The notes beneath the pieces were generated by a model, which saw only the letters and a list, made by a program, of their open reading frames with translations, did not search any database and was not told the origin of the DNA. From Brooklawnia sp963780175 (GTDB lineage: Bacteria > Actinomycetota > Actinomycetes > Propionibacteriales > Propionibacteriaceae): 64,000 nt of DNA. A program made the translations under genes and the position numbers. Positions 33,332 through 41,682 of the stretch are shown in pieces (the stretch's first letter is position 1; each line of letters opens with the position of its first letter). Location: contig CAWAAT010000001.1 in the NCBI GenBank assembly GCA_963780175.1, forward strand, positions 620,001 to 684,000, in the 5' to 3' direction.

Positions 33332-35226
33332 CGGGAGTTTCCGGGCTAGCAGCTTTGTCTGGCGTTGGGGAGATCGGCCCGGTTGATGTTTTCCGCCGCT
33401 GACCGGCGCATTTGGGTGTGTCGGTACTGGATTGCACTGTCTCGAAGGTGTATGACCTAAAGTATGGTGAGTGTGTTTGGGAAGAAGATCAACGGGCAGA
33501 CCTACTACTACCTGCGCGAGTCGGCGCGGGTGGAGGGGAAGCCGAAGATCGTCTCGCAGCGGTATTTGGGCAGGGCCGAGGACATCGCCGCCGCGCTCGA
33601 CGGCGCTGCCGGTACCCCGGCGCGGACGAAGCACCTGGCCTTCGGTGACGTCGCGGCGGTGTGGTCGATGCTGGAGCGCCTGGACGTGGCCGGGATCATC
33701 GACGAGGCGGTCGGGTCGCGGCGCGCCGACGCGGGCGTCTCGGTGGGTACCTACCTGGCGCTGGTGACGCTGAACCGCATCGTCGCGCCCTGCTCGAAGC
33801 TCGCCTTCGGCAAATGGTGGGCCACGACCGCGGCGGACCGGTGGATGCGAATCCCGGCCGCGGCGCTGGACCACCGCCGGTTCTGGGACGCGATGGACGC
33901 GCTCGACGAGGACGCGCTGGCGCAGATTGAGGTGCGGCTGGGGCAGCGGATGGTGACCGAGTTCGGCCTGGATCTGGCCGGCCTGGCGCTGGACATGACG
34001 AACTTCGCGACCTTCATCGACTCCGGCAACGACGCGGCGCCGATCGCGCAGCGCGGGCACGCGAAGCAGAAGCGCACCGATCTGCGCCTGGTCGGGCTGG
34101 GTCTGGTCGTCACCCGCGACGGCGGCATCCCGATCGTCTCCCACCCGTATCCGGGCAACCGGCCCGACGTGGCCGAGTTCTCCGCCATCGTCGACGCGCT
34201 CACCGACCGCTACACCGCCATGACTCCCGCCGCCGGGCTCTCGGTGGTGTTCGACGCCGGGCAGAACTCGGCCGCCAACTTCGCCCACCTGGCCGAGAAG
34301 GATCTGCACTTCGTCGGGTCCCTGCCGCCCTCGGACCACCCCGACCTGCTCGCCCTGCCCGCCGCCGACTACACCGTCGTTGATCCGGACCGGTTCCCCG
34401 GCCTGACCGCGATCGACACCACCGTGACGGCACTCGGCGGTACCCGGCGGGCGGTGCTGACGCACTCGGCGAACCTGCACGCCAAGCAGTCCCGCGGGTT
34501 CGATCAGACTCTGGCCAAGGCCACCCGGCAACTCGGTGAGCTCGCCGCGACCCTGGCCCGCGGCAGGACCCGCCGCGGCAAGGACCAGGTGCAGGCGGCG
34601 ATCGGCAGAATCCTCGCCCCCCGCTGGGTGGCGAGGGTCATCACCACCACCCTCACCGGCGACACCCCCGCCCAGTTCCGGCTCGAGTTCGAAACCGACG
34701 ACGATGCCCGGCAGGATTTGGAGGATGAGCTGTTCGGCAAGCGGATCCTGGTCACCGACCACGACGACTGGCCGGTCGCCGAGGTCGTCGCCGGCTACCG
34801 CTCCCAGTCCGAGGTCGAGGCCGGCTTCCGCCAGCTCAAAGATCCCAAGACCGTGTCGTTCTCACCCATGTTCCACTGGACCGAGCAGAAGACCCGCGTC
34901 CATGCGTTCTACTGCGTCCTCGCCCTGGCCATCGCGCACCTGATGCGCCGCCAAGCCGAACACGCCGGCCTTCACCTGTCCGTCCGAGAACTGCTCGCCA
35001 CGCTGGGCACCATCCAAGAAACCGTGCTGCTCTACCCCTCCACCGGCGGCCGACCCAAGGCCCGCCGCATCCTCACCGACCACGACCCGATCGCCGCCAA
35101 ACTCGCCGACACCTTCGGCATCACCACCTACGCACCCAAAACTTAGGTCATACACACGCCGGCCAAGGAAACCACCGCTGACCAGGACAAACGCTCACCC
35201 AGCGAGCCCTATCCCGGAAACTCCCG
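33332..35226 (+). mobile_element. IS1634-like insertion sequence, copy 2 (1895 bases), intact
   Basis: Terminal inverted repeats CGGGAGTTTCCGGG at both ends, flanked by CTAG at 33328-33331 and 35227-35230. The inner inverted repeats bracketing the transposase gene are the same as in copy 1. It differs from copy 1 by about a dozen substitutions and by lacking the two single-base insertions. Its right edge is the junction with the 5' half of the DUF4386 gene. Confidence 0.9.
33464..35146 (+). CDS. DDE transposase, IS1634-like, 560 residues
   Basis: An intact transposase of the IS4 superfamily. Catalytic residues read as D178 (ALDMTNFATF), D264 (VVFDAGQNS) and E452 in YRSQSEVEAGFRQLK, where Y445, E452 and K459 fit the Y-(2)R-(3)E-(6)K pattern apart from Gln at the Arg position. 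The N-terminal part (to about 60) has the conserved GQTYYYLRESARVEGKPKIVSQ start of IS1634/IS1549 enzymes. It should act at the 14-base terminal repeats of both copies. The start codon follows the inner inverted repeat; no good ribosome binding site is visible, keeping expression low. Confidence 0.92.
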   Translation: MVSVFGKKINGQTYYYLRESARVEGKPKIVSQRYLGRAEDIAAALDGAAGTPARTKHLAFGDVAAVWSMLERLDVAGIIDEAVGSRRADAGVSVGTYLALVTLNRIVAPCSKLAFGKWWATTAADRWMRIPAAALDHRRFWDAMDALDEDALAQIEVRLGQRMVTEFGLDLAGLALDMTNFATFIDSGNDAAPIAQRGHAKQKRTDLRLVGLGLVVTRDGGIPIVSHPYPGNRPDVAEFSAIVDALTDRYTAMTPAAGLSVVFDAGQNSAANFAHLAEKDLHFVGSLPPSDHPDLLALPAADYTVVDPDRFPGLTAIDTTVTALGGTRRAVLTHSANLHAKQSRGFDQTLAKATRQLGELAATLARGRTRRGKDQVQAAIGRILAPRWVARVITTTLTGDTPAQFRLEFETDDDARQDLEDELFGKRILVTDHDDWPVAEVVAGYRSQSEVEAGFRQLKDPKTVSFSPMFHWTEQKTRVHAFYCVLALAIAHLMRRQAEHAGLHLSVRELLATLGTIQETVLLYPSTGGRPKARRILTDHDPIAAKLADTFGITTYAPKT

Positions 35227-35230
35227 CTAG

Positions 35231-35731
35231 GTAGCCGAGCGGGAACAGCCAGGTGCCGAAGAACAACTGGGCGGCGACAAAACCCATCCGATACACGTTG
35301 ATGGCGATCAACGCCATCGCTTCGGTCTGTGCCGGTTGGAAAGTCGTGGGTGCGGCGCCGGCATCCACGATGAGCATGGCGGACACCAACTGGAGCTGGC
35401 TCGCGCACTGGACGGCGACTCCGACCGCGTTGAGCAGGAGGAACAACAACGCCACGTCCTGGTTGACGGTCCGCAGCAGGACATAGAGCCCCCAGGCGGC
35501 CATCAGGAACAGGAAGGCTGACACGAACGCGACGACCAGACCGACGCGGAACGACCAGCCGGCGGTGGTGATCGATCCGTAGACCTGCTGGGCATTTCCC
35601 AAACCAATGTGGCCCAACAGGTCCGCTAGAACAGCCGTGATCATGAACGCCAAGTACAACCCGCCCGTGATCCTGGCCAGCGACGTGGCGCCGGCCGTGT
35701 TGGGGATTTCCAAGGTGGTGATCCTGGTCAT
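35231..35731 (-). pseudogene. 5' half of the DUF4386 membrane-protein gene
   Basis: Starting at ATG 35731 (AGGAG nine bases upstream; another ATG at 35740 touches the ribosome binding site), the minus strand encodes ATSLARITGGLYLAFMITAVLADLL and five or so helices through QLFFGTWLFPLGY, typical of DUF4386. The frame then enters the inverted repeat of IS copy 2. The 3' half is at 20545-20823, on the far side of the transposon. A rejoined protein would be about 230-260 residues, the family's usual length. Confidence 0.88.
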
Positions 35732-35773
35732 CGTCCTCATCTCCTAAAGGGAGGCTCGACATGATGGATCTGA

Positions 35774-36189
35774 TTGATGGAGCTCACCCGCGATCTGCGA
35801 GCCCATGTGTCTACTCATGTTCAGGCTACGCCCAATCATCCAAGTAGGCGCCGGCAGAGGGCGATGGGGGCCCGCCACCTGGGCCGACCGTTTGTGGACC
35901 TGACCCGGGACGGGCCGGTCGGCGACCGGGAGTTCTGTCTGGTCGACCTGGCGCGCGAGCGGGTGCTCCGCACCGTCGAGAACCCGACCCTCGTGCAGAC
36001 CCGGGCCGGGTGGGACGCCGGGGTGCTGACAGTGACGCTGCCCGGGGCCACGGTTGAGGGGGTGCCGACATTCACCGGCGAGACCCGCCTGCTCGACTAT
36101 TGGGGCCGGCGCGTGGCGCTCCAGATCGTCGACGGGCCGTGGGCGGCGGCGTACTCGACGCACTTGGGGTACGACGTGGTGCTGGCGGG
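35774..36189 (+). pseudogene. MOSC N-terminal (beta-barrel) domain fragment
   Basis: The frame holds GPVGDREFCLVDLARERVLRTVENPTLVQ and ETRLLDYWGRRVALQIVDGPW, the N-terminal beta-barrel of MOSC proteins, which transfer sulfur on molybdenum-cofactor-linked pathways. The start region is atypical (HPSRRRQRAMGARHLGR) and the catalytic MOSC domain is missing. At about 36189 the sequence changes to an IS30-type transposase start. A gene remnant between the DUF4386 5' half and the tRNA. Confidence 0.6.
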
Positions 36190-36306
36190 ATGCGCCCATT
36201 CGATCCGAAACCGCTGTCGGGCCGGTACCTGTCTTTCAACGAGCGGGAGGAGATCGCGCTGCTCAACGCTCAGGGCAACGGGGTGCGTGAGAAGGCGAGC
36301 CCCTGA
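36190..36306 (+). pseudogene. IS30-family transposase N-terminal fragment
   Basis: ATG 36190 begins MRPFDPKPLSGRYLSFNEREEIALLNAQG, matching the N-terminal HTH of IS30 transposases; after GVRE the sequence diverges and stops at TGA 36306. The DDE domain is absent. Confidence 0.65.
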
Positions 36307-36499
36307 GGCACGCCGCGACACAAGGCCGTTGGACTGACGCTCGTCAGTGGGGGTGGTCATGAGGCGTCCCTTCGTCCCTTTGCTCCTGACGACACAGGGG
36401 TCGCAGGCCGGACCGACAACGCCGGGAGCCACCGCTCTCTGGACACCCGTCTGGCTGCCGCGTCCGTGAACCCCTCCCCCTCTCGACGTCGGCTTCAGG

Positions 36500-36709
36500 T
36501 CACAGCCGTTCGCCGAGCCCAACCTGATGCCCCCGCGTCCCTCGACCGCCATCACTCCACCAGCGCCACCGACGCCTCCCTGATCCTCTACGTAGCCCCT
36601 CAACCTCGAGACCCTCATACCTCTGGCCGTCGGGCCCCACGTAGCGGCACCGATAGACGCCCCCTCGCTGCTCGATGCCGCCGAAGGATCGTCGCTCCTT
36701 CTCTGCCAT
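36500..36709 (-). pseudogene. Tyrosine-type integrase N-terminal fragment next to tRNA-Pro
   Basis: ATG 36709, with GGGGAGG five bases upstream, starts MAEKERRSFGGIEQRGGVYRCRYVGPDGQRYE, like the arm-binding domain of actinophage and ICE integrases. Homology ends near residue 33 and the core-binding and catalytic domains are gone. It lies about 195 bases from the 3' end of the tRNA-Pro gene and reads away from it, the usual place of int in tRNA-integrated elements. Confidence 0.55.
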
Positions 36710-36904
36710 TGGACCTCCCCAGGGACCTCCAGACCGGTCTTCAGGGTATCTCGCTGACTAGGGGTAACGCTTGCCCCAAAATCGGAAATCTGGGGCTTAT
36801 TTGGGGCACCAGGAGTCCCTCAGTGACCCCCTCCGACCCCGAGCAGGATCGGCATAATCCCTAGTCAGTAAGGCGAAATGCCTTGTGGGCGCCGGTGACG
36901 AAAA

Positions 36905-36980
36905 TGGTCGGGGCGACAGGACTCGAACCTGCGGTCTCCTGCTCCCAAAGCAGGCGCGCTAGCCACTACGCTACGCCCCG
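36905..36980 (-). tRNA. tRNA-Pro (UGG)
   Basis: The minus strand folds as a tRNA of 76 bases including an encoded CCA (TGG on + at 36905-36907). Acceptor stem CGGGGCG pairs with CGCCCCG, the anticodon arm is CCTGC-TTTGGGA-GCAGG with anticodon TGG, and the T arm contains GGTTCGAGTCC. Its 3' end faces the integrase remnant, suggesting use as an attachment site. Confidence 0.93.
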
Positions 36981-37092
36981 TCGGTCATCCCAGCGGGACG
37001 GCCAGGGTTCAGTGTATCGGACGCCCGTCCTCCCCCACCACCTGCTGCTCCGGGCCCTCCCGTTACGATGACACCAACCTCTGGAGGTCAGC

Positions 37093-37269
37093 GTGACGGG
37101 AGAGCGAGCACGTCCCCGGTCGATGGGACGCGACGGCATCACCATCATGGTCAACCATGACCGGGCCATGCGCGCCCGCGAGGTGAGCCAGCCCACCGAG
37201 GCCGATCGGCGTAGAGCCAAGGATGCCCTCCCGTCGCTGCTCCCCCGATTGAACGGGCGCGGCGCCTGA
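37093..37269 (+). CDS. Small conserved-looking protein of 58 residues
   Basis: GTG 37093 has an excellent ribosome binding site (GGAGG five bases upstream), and TACGAT at 37064-37069 is a plausible -10. The product begins VTGERARPRSMGRDGITIMVNHDRAMRAREVSQP and ends LPSLLPRLNGRGA: basic, with a helical C-terminal half and no membrane segment. I do not recognise a named family, though similar short proteins occur in actinobacteria. It stands alone between tRNA-Pro and rpiB. Confidence 0.6.
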   Translation: MTGERARPRSMGRDGITIMVNHDRAMRAREVSQPTEADRRRAKDALPSLLPRLNGRGA

Positions 37270-37425
37270 TCAGACTTCGACGGAGCCACCTCCTGGTAGT
37301 CCGTCGGCAGCCCAGGGTTGGCCCACGATCCAGGCCACCGACTCCGCCCATACGCATCAGCGACCTGCTTCCCTGCGCCCCGGTCGCACTAGACTGACAA
37401 CACCAGTCGTCGAACAGGGGTTGCG

Positions 37426-37869
37426 ATGCACATCGTCGTGGGCAATGACCATGCAGGTCCAGAACTCAAGAGCCAGATCACGAAGCACCTGAAGGCCCAA
37501 GGCCACACGGTGACCGATGTGGGCACGGACTCCACCGCCAGCGTCGACTACTCGGACTTCGCGGCCCAAGCCGCCGCAATGGTGGTGTCGGGTCAGGCAG
37601 ACCTCGGCATCCTGGTCTGTGGCAGCGGCGTGGGCATCGGGATTTCGGCGAACAAGGTGCACGGCATCCGCTGCGTCATCTGCTCGGAGCCCTACTCGGC
37701 GCTGATGTCTCGCCGGCACAACAACGCGAACATGCTGTCATTGGGAGCCCGAGTGGTTGGCATCGACCTGGCGTTGATGATCGTGGACGCTTTCCTCGCA
37801 GGCGAGTTTGAGGGCGGCCGCCACCAACGCCGGGTCGACAAGATCTCCGCGCTGGACGACGCCCGCTGA
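37426..37869 (+). CDS. rpiB: Ribose-5-phosphate isomerase B (RpiB/LacAB family)
   Basis: A 147-residue RpiB with GNDHAGPELK near the N-terminus, an active-site Cys in ILVCGSGVGIGISANK and RHNNANMLSLGARVVG. It interconverts ribose 5-phosphate and ribulose 5-phosphate, the step after Gnd in the pentose phosphate pathway, so it could finish a glucuronate-to-pentose route from the cluster at 45-54 kb. GGGG lies before the ATG. It is convergent with ligA with seven bases between stops and no visible terminator. Confidence 0.92.
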   Translation: MHIVVGNDHAGPELKSQITKHLKAQGHTVTDVGTDSTASVDYSDFAAQAAAMVVSGQADLGILVCGSGVGIGISANKVHGIRCVICSEPYSALMSRRHNNANMLSLGARVVGIDLALMIVDAFLAGEFEGGRHQRRVDKISALDDAR

Positions 37870-37876
37870 TCTGGCG

Positions 37877-40045
37877 CTAAGCCTGGTTGCGCGACCGCGG
37901 CCCTTCGGGACCTGACTTCAGCAACTGGACGAACCCCTCCTCATCGAGGATCGGCAAGCCCAGTTCGTCGGCTTTGGCGGCCTTGGAGCCCGCGTTCTCG
38001 CCGACGACCACGTAGTCGGTCTTCCTCGACACCGATCCAGCGGCCCGTCCACCGCGCGCGACGATCGCCTGCTGGGCCTCGTCCCGGCTGAACCTCGCCA
38101 ACGACCCGGTCACCACAATTGTCAGATCAGTCAGGGTCTGCGCGATATCCTCGGACTCCTGCACGGCCTCGTCGGCCATCCGTACACCAGCTACCGCCCA
38201 GCGATCCACCACGTCGCAGTGCCAGGGTTCGGTGAACCACTCCTGCACCGCCTCGGCAATGATCTGCCCGACGCCCTCGGTGCTGGCCAAGTCGTCCAAC
38301 GATGCCGACCTGATCGCGTCCAGCGACCCGAATCGCTGCGCCAGCGCCCTCGCCGCAGTGGGGCCCACGTGCCTGATCGACAGGGCCACCAGCACCCGCC
38401 ACAGCGGCTGCTGCCTGGCTCTGGAGAGGTTGGCCAGGAGTTTGTGCCCATTCGCCGAGAGAACCCGCCCACCGACCACATCGGCGGCAGGGTCGGATTT
38501 GCGGGCCACCCGCGTGAAGAGCGGCACGCGAATCAGGTCGTCCGCCGTGAGCTCGAACAGACCAGCCTCATTGTCGAGCACGCCACTGTCCAACAAGGCG
38601 CGGGCACCCTCCCACCCCAGTGCCTCGATGTCGAGGGCCTGACGGGAGGCGAGCCCGGCGAGTCGTTCCACCAACTGGGATGGACACGACCGGGAATTGG
38701 GGCAGCGAATGTCCTTGTCAGACTCCTTTTCGGGACGCAGGATCGACCCGCACGCCGGGCAGTTGGTGGGCATCACGAAGGGCCGCTCTGTGCCGTCCCG
38801 CAACTCGACCACCGGGCCGAGCACCTCCGGGATGACGTCACCGGCCTTGCGCAACACCACCGTGTCACCGATCAACACGCCCTTTCGGACCACCTCCCAC
38901 GCGTTGTGCAGCGTCGCGCGAGACACCGTCGACCCTGCCACCAGAACCGGCTCCATCACGGCGAACGGCGTCACCCGGCCGGTGCGTCCGACGTTGACCT
39001 GGATATCAAGCAACTTCGTGTTCACCTGCTCGGGAGGGTACTTGTAGGCGATCGCCCACCGGGGCGCACGCGAGGTGGCCCCCAGGCTGCCCTGTTGGGC
39101 GAGGTCATCAACCTTGACGACCACCCCGTCGATCTCATGGCTCAGGTCGTGGCGGTGCTGACCGTGGTGATCGACGAAGGCGAGGACGTCCTCAGGACGG
39201 GCGAGCACCCGATAGGTCGTGGGCGCGGGCAGGCCCAAGCTGGCCATCAGCTCGTAGGCCTGGGACTGGCGATGCAGCGTCACGCCTTGATGGGCGCCGA
39301 TTCCGTGCACGAGTAGGTGTAGTGGGCGGGCGGCAGTCACCTCCGGGTTCTTCTGCCGTAGCGAGCCGGCGGCCGCGTTCCGCGGGTTGGCGAACGGCGC
39401 CTTGCCGGCCTGCACCAGGGACGCGTTGAGGTCGGCAAACCCCGAGATCGGGAAGAAGACCTCGCCTCGCACCTCGATCAGCTCGGGGACGGCCTCTCCG
39501 CTCAGGACCTGTGGCACGTCTTTGATGGTGGTCACGTTGCCGGTGACATCCTCGCCCACGCGTCCGTCCCCTCGGGTCGCGCCGGTCGCCAGGCGACCGC
39601 TCCGGTACACCAGGTCCACCGCCAGTCCGTCGATCTTGAGCTCGCACAACCACGCAACCTCATCGCCACCGAGCAGCCGCGAGGTGCGGGCCATCCAGTC
39701 CGACAACTCCTGGGCAGTGAAGACGTTGTCCAGGCTGAGCATGCGCTCCAGGTGAGTGACCGGAGCGAAGTCGGTCATCCCTCGTGCTGCCCCCACCTGT
39801 TGGGTGGGGCTGCCGGGCGTGCGCAGTTGCGGGAATTCCTGCTCGAGCAGACGCAGTTCGCGCATGAGTTCGTCGTACTCGGCGTCCGAGATCGTCGGGG
39901 CATCGTGACCGTAGTAGGACTCCTGGGCGTCGCGGATCAGGGACGCCAACTCGGCCCATCGGTGGCGTTCTGCCAAACCCGGCTCAGCGACTTCTACCGG
40001 GTGGACGTCGTTCGACGTTGCACGATCACCTGAGTCCTTGGCCAT
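37877..40045 (-). CDS. ligA: NAD-dependent DNA ligase
   Basis: A 722-residue LigA with all domains: Ia (HRWAELASLIRDAQESYYG), adenylation domain with the AMP-accepting K137 in CELKIDGLAVDL, OB fold, Cys4 zinc finger (CPACGS...CPNSRSCPSQ), helix-hairpin-helix region and C-terminal BRCT (LTIVVTGSLARFSRDEAQ, KTDYVVVGENAGSK). It seals nicks in replication and repair. A GC-rich N-terminal extension of about 25 residues is present. Upstream lies the NERD gene in the same orientation. Confidence 0.96.
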   Translation of the reverse strand: MAKDSGDRATSNDVHPVEVAEPGLAERHRWAELASLIRDAQESYYGHDAPTISDAEYDELMRELRLLEQEFPQLRTPGSPTQQVGAARGMTDFAPVTHLERMLSLDNVFTAQELSDWMARTSRLLGGDEVAWLCELKIDGLAVDLVYRSGRLATGATRGDGRVGEDVTGNVTTIKDVPQVLSGEAVPELIEVRGEVFFPISGFADLNASLVQAGKAPFANPRNAAAGSLRQKNPEVTAARPLHLLVHGIGAHQGVTLHRQSQAYELMASLGLPAPTTYRVLARPEDVLAFVDHHGQHRHDLSHEIDGVVVKVDDLAQQGSLGATSRAPRWAIAYKYPPEQVNTKLLDIQVNVGRTGRVTPFAVMEPVLVAGSTVSRATLHNAWEVVRKGVLIGDTVVLRKAGDVIPEVLGPVVELRDGTERPFVMPTNCPACGSILRPEKESDKDIRCPNSRSCPSQLVERLAGLASRQALDIEALGWEGARALLDSGVLDNEAGLFELTADDLIRVPLFTRVARKSDPAADVVGGRVLSANGHKLLANLSRARQQPLWRVLVALSIRHVGPTAARALAQRFGSLDAIRSASLDDLASTEGVGQIIAEAVQEWFTEPWHCDVVDRWAVAGVRMADEAVQESEDIAQTLTDLTIVVTGSLARFSRDEAQQAIVARGGRAAGSVSRKTDYVVVGENAGSKAAKADELGLPILDEEGFVQLLKSGPEGPRSRNQA

Positions 40046-40084
40046 GGGGCAATCCTGTCAGTCGGCCCGGACAGTTCCCAACGC

Positions 40085-40831
40085 TCAGATGGAGAACTTG
40101 GGTGTCCAGATCGCTGTGTCCCGGGCGGCGCTGAAGGCGGCGAGAATCTGTCGTTTGCCGAACTGCTCGGGCCGGTTGACCAACCAGTTGGCGATATCCA
40201 ACTGGTCAACCACCGCGACGTCGTCGGGGAAGTGCTCGATGACGAGTCGGCGATCGTTCACCGGGACGATGACTCCCGTGACACCGATGTCCCACCTGGT
40301 CGACAAGGACATGCGATCCGCACTGCGACGCGCCTCACCCCTAATCTCGGCGACAAACGATTGCTCGCGCCCGTCCACCAGGAATCGGTCCCCAGAGATG
40401 TGCAGTCGCGAACCGGGCAGGTGCTTCGCATTGAGCAGAAACACCCCACCCGGCCCGATGGCCCAGTGATCCAGACCCGTGCCTTCCTCGTGCACTCTCG
40501 CAGTCTGAAGGAATCCCCAGCGCGGGTCGAGACCTGACAGGCGGACCAGTTCAGCGATCAATAGATCGTTCGGGTCGCTCTGCGCCCGCCGAGCACCCCC
40601 ATCGAGGCCCATGAGTAGCCGGTCGAGGAGCGCCCGCACCGGGGCGCGTCGCCGGGCGTGTTCCCGCACGACAGGCAACTCGTCCAGCCCCGATCCCGGC
40701 ACTATCAGGTCAGTGACCATGGCCCTCTTGGGCGCGAACTGCAAGTACGGGACGCCTTCATCGTCAGCCACGAATCCCCGCCGAGCTGTCATTCCAGATG
40801 GCACCGGCTCAATACTCTCGGCAACAGACAT
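40085..40831 (-). CDS. NERD-domain protein
   Basis: A 248-residue protein. An N-terminal half of unknown fold (1 to about 95) is followed by the nuclease-related NERD domain: PRWGFLQTARVHEEGTGLDHWAIGPGGVFLLNAKHLPGS, with the D-(x)n-A-K pattern of the endonuclease-like fold. Function of NERD proteins is unclear; DNA processing is suggested by fold. It is 39 bases upstream of ligA in the same direction, so the two may be co-transcribed. Confidence 0.8.
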   Translation of the reverse strand: MSVAESIEPVPSGMTARRGFVADDEGVPYLQFAPKRAMVTDLIVPGSGLDELPVVREHARRRAPVRALLDRLLMGLDGGARRAQSDPNDLLIAELVRLSGLDPRWGFLQTARVHEEGTGLDHWAIGPGGVFLLNAKHLPGSRLHISGDRFLVDGREQSFVAEIRGEARRSADRMSLSTRWDIGVTGVIVPVNDRRLVIEHFPDDVAVVDQLDIANWLVNRPEQFGKRQILAAFSAARDTAIWTPKFSI

Positions 40832-40928
40832 CCGTTCACCTCATCCCCGTGGAGACTGTACCTCCGACCTCCACCACTCTAGGAAGGCTGCACGGACAAT
40901 CATGGAGCCACGCTGGGGGTTCGGCTGA

Positions 40929-41543
40929 TCAATCGAAAATCGGGTCCCTGTCACGCGACCGCTTCAACTCGAAGAATCCGTCTGCCGCAGTCACCTTTGA
41001 TACCCCATCGAAAAGGTCACCAGCCGCCTCTCCCTTCGGGGCCGGTGAGATGACCGGACCGAACAGCGCCTTGCCGTTGATGTGCAGGACCGGGGTGCCC
41101 ACGTCGGTGCCCACCGGGCCCATCCCTTCGAGATGCGACGCTCTCAGCTTCTCGTCCCACTCCCCCGCGGCGGCCCGGTTCGCAATGTCGTCATCGAAAC
41201 CGCAGTCGCGCAGCGCTGCCTTGACCACGTCGATGTCGCCCTTCGTCTCACCGCCAGGGTGGTATCGCGTTCCGATGGCCGTATAGAACGTGCGCAGGCC
41301 TTGACTGCCGTAGATCTCCTCGACCCCGATGCAGGCTCGTGCCGCTGTCCAGCCCTCGTCCATGGCGAGCCGATAGTCCTCGTCCAGTTCGCGGCCCTCA
41401 TTGAGCACCGAGAGGCTCATGACATGGAAGACGGTGGCTACGGGCCTGACTTTTTCGACCTCTAGCATCCACCTTGAGGCCATCCAGGCCCATGGGCACA
41501 TGGGATCGAACCAGAAGTCGACGGTCTGCGTGTCCTGCGTCAT
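40929..41543 (-). CDS. Mycothiol-dependent nitroreductase homologue (Rv2466c-like, DsbA fold)
   Basis: A 204-residue thioredoxin-fold protein close in sequence pattern to M. tuberculosis Rv2466c (VDFWFDPMCPWAWMASRWMLEVEKVR, HVMSLSVLNE, VGTDVGTPVLHINGKALFGPV, FFELKRSRDRDP). The active site is C16-P-W-A, whereas Rv2466c has CPWC, so the resolving Cys is missing and a monothiol (mycothiol-mixed-disulfide) mechanism is likely. I start at ATG 41543; a TTG four codons earlier is possible. Presence of this family supports a mycothiol-making host. Confidence 0.88.
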   Translation of the reverse strand: MTQDTQTVDFWFDPMCPWAWMASRWMLEVEKVRPVATVFHVMSLSVLNEGRELDEDYRLAMDEGWTAARACIGVEEIYGSQGLRTFYTAIGTRYHPGGETKGDIDVVKAALRDCGFDDDIANRAAAGEWDEKLRASHLEGMGPVGTDVGTPVLHINGKALFGPVISPAPKGEAAGDLFDGVSKVTAADGFFELKRSRDRDPIFD

Positions 41544-41682
41544 GACGCCAGCCAAGCAGAAGCCGCTCCGCGACGCGCCGCAGTCGCAGGTAAAGTAACT
41601 ACGCCGACGGCGGAAGGTAACCTCGCCGTGGGGGCCGCGTCCAGTGTCGGCGCGTCCAGGCGACGACTTGGAGAATCACACC

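Larger units (their letters stand above)
20824..35230 (+). mobile_element. Composite transposon: two direct IS copies carrying sugar and phosphate genes
   Basis: Two insertion-sequence copies (20828-22724 and 33332-35226) in the same orientation enclose 10.6 kb. The outer edges are both CTAG (20824-20827 and 35227-35230), as expected for a 4-base target duplication, and the sequences beyond them are the two halves of one DUF4386 gene. Cargo from left to right: truncated small gene, pit, IS630 remnant, TIR remnant, RHH gene, fructokinase, galK, symporter, small membrane protein, lacI, UGPase-family gene, galM-like gene. The inner IS edges also abut CTAG. The right transposase is intact and the left is frameshifted. 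One-step transposition is inferred; insertion of a single IS followed by recombination with a circular IS-bearing cargo would leave the same structure. Confidence 0.8.

Noticed and set aside
20824..35230. Inversion or simple duplication between IS copies as the cause of the split DUF4386 gene
   Set aside because: The two IS copies are in direct orientation and both DUF4386 halves keep the same strand, so an inversion does not explain the structure; the exact CTAG rejoining supports insertion.
35774..36980. An intact prophage or ICE at tRNA-Pro
   Set aside because: Only an integrase start and IS30 and MOSC pieces remain; there are no structural, conjugation or replication genes.
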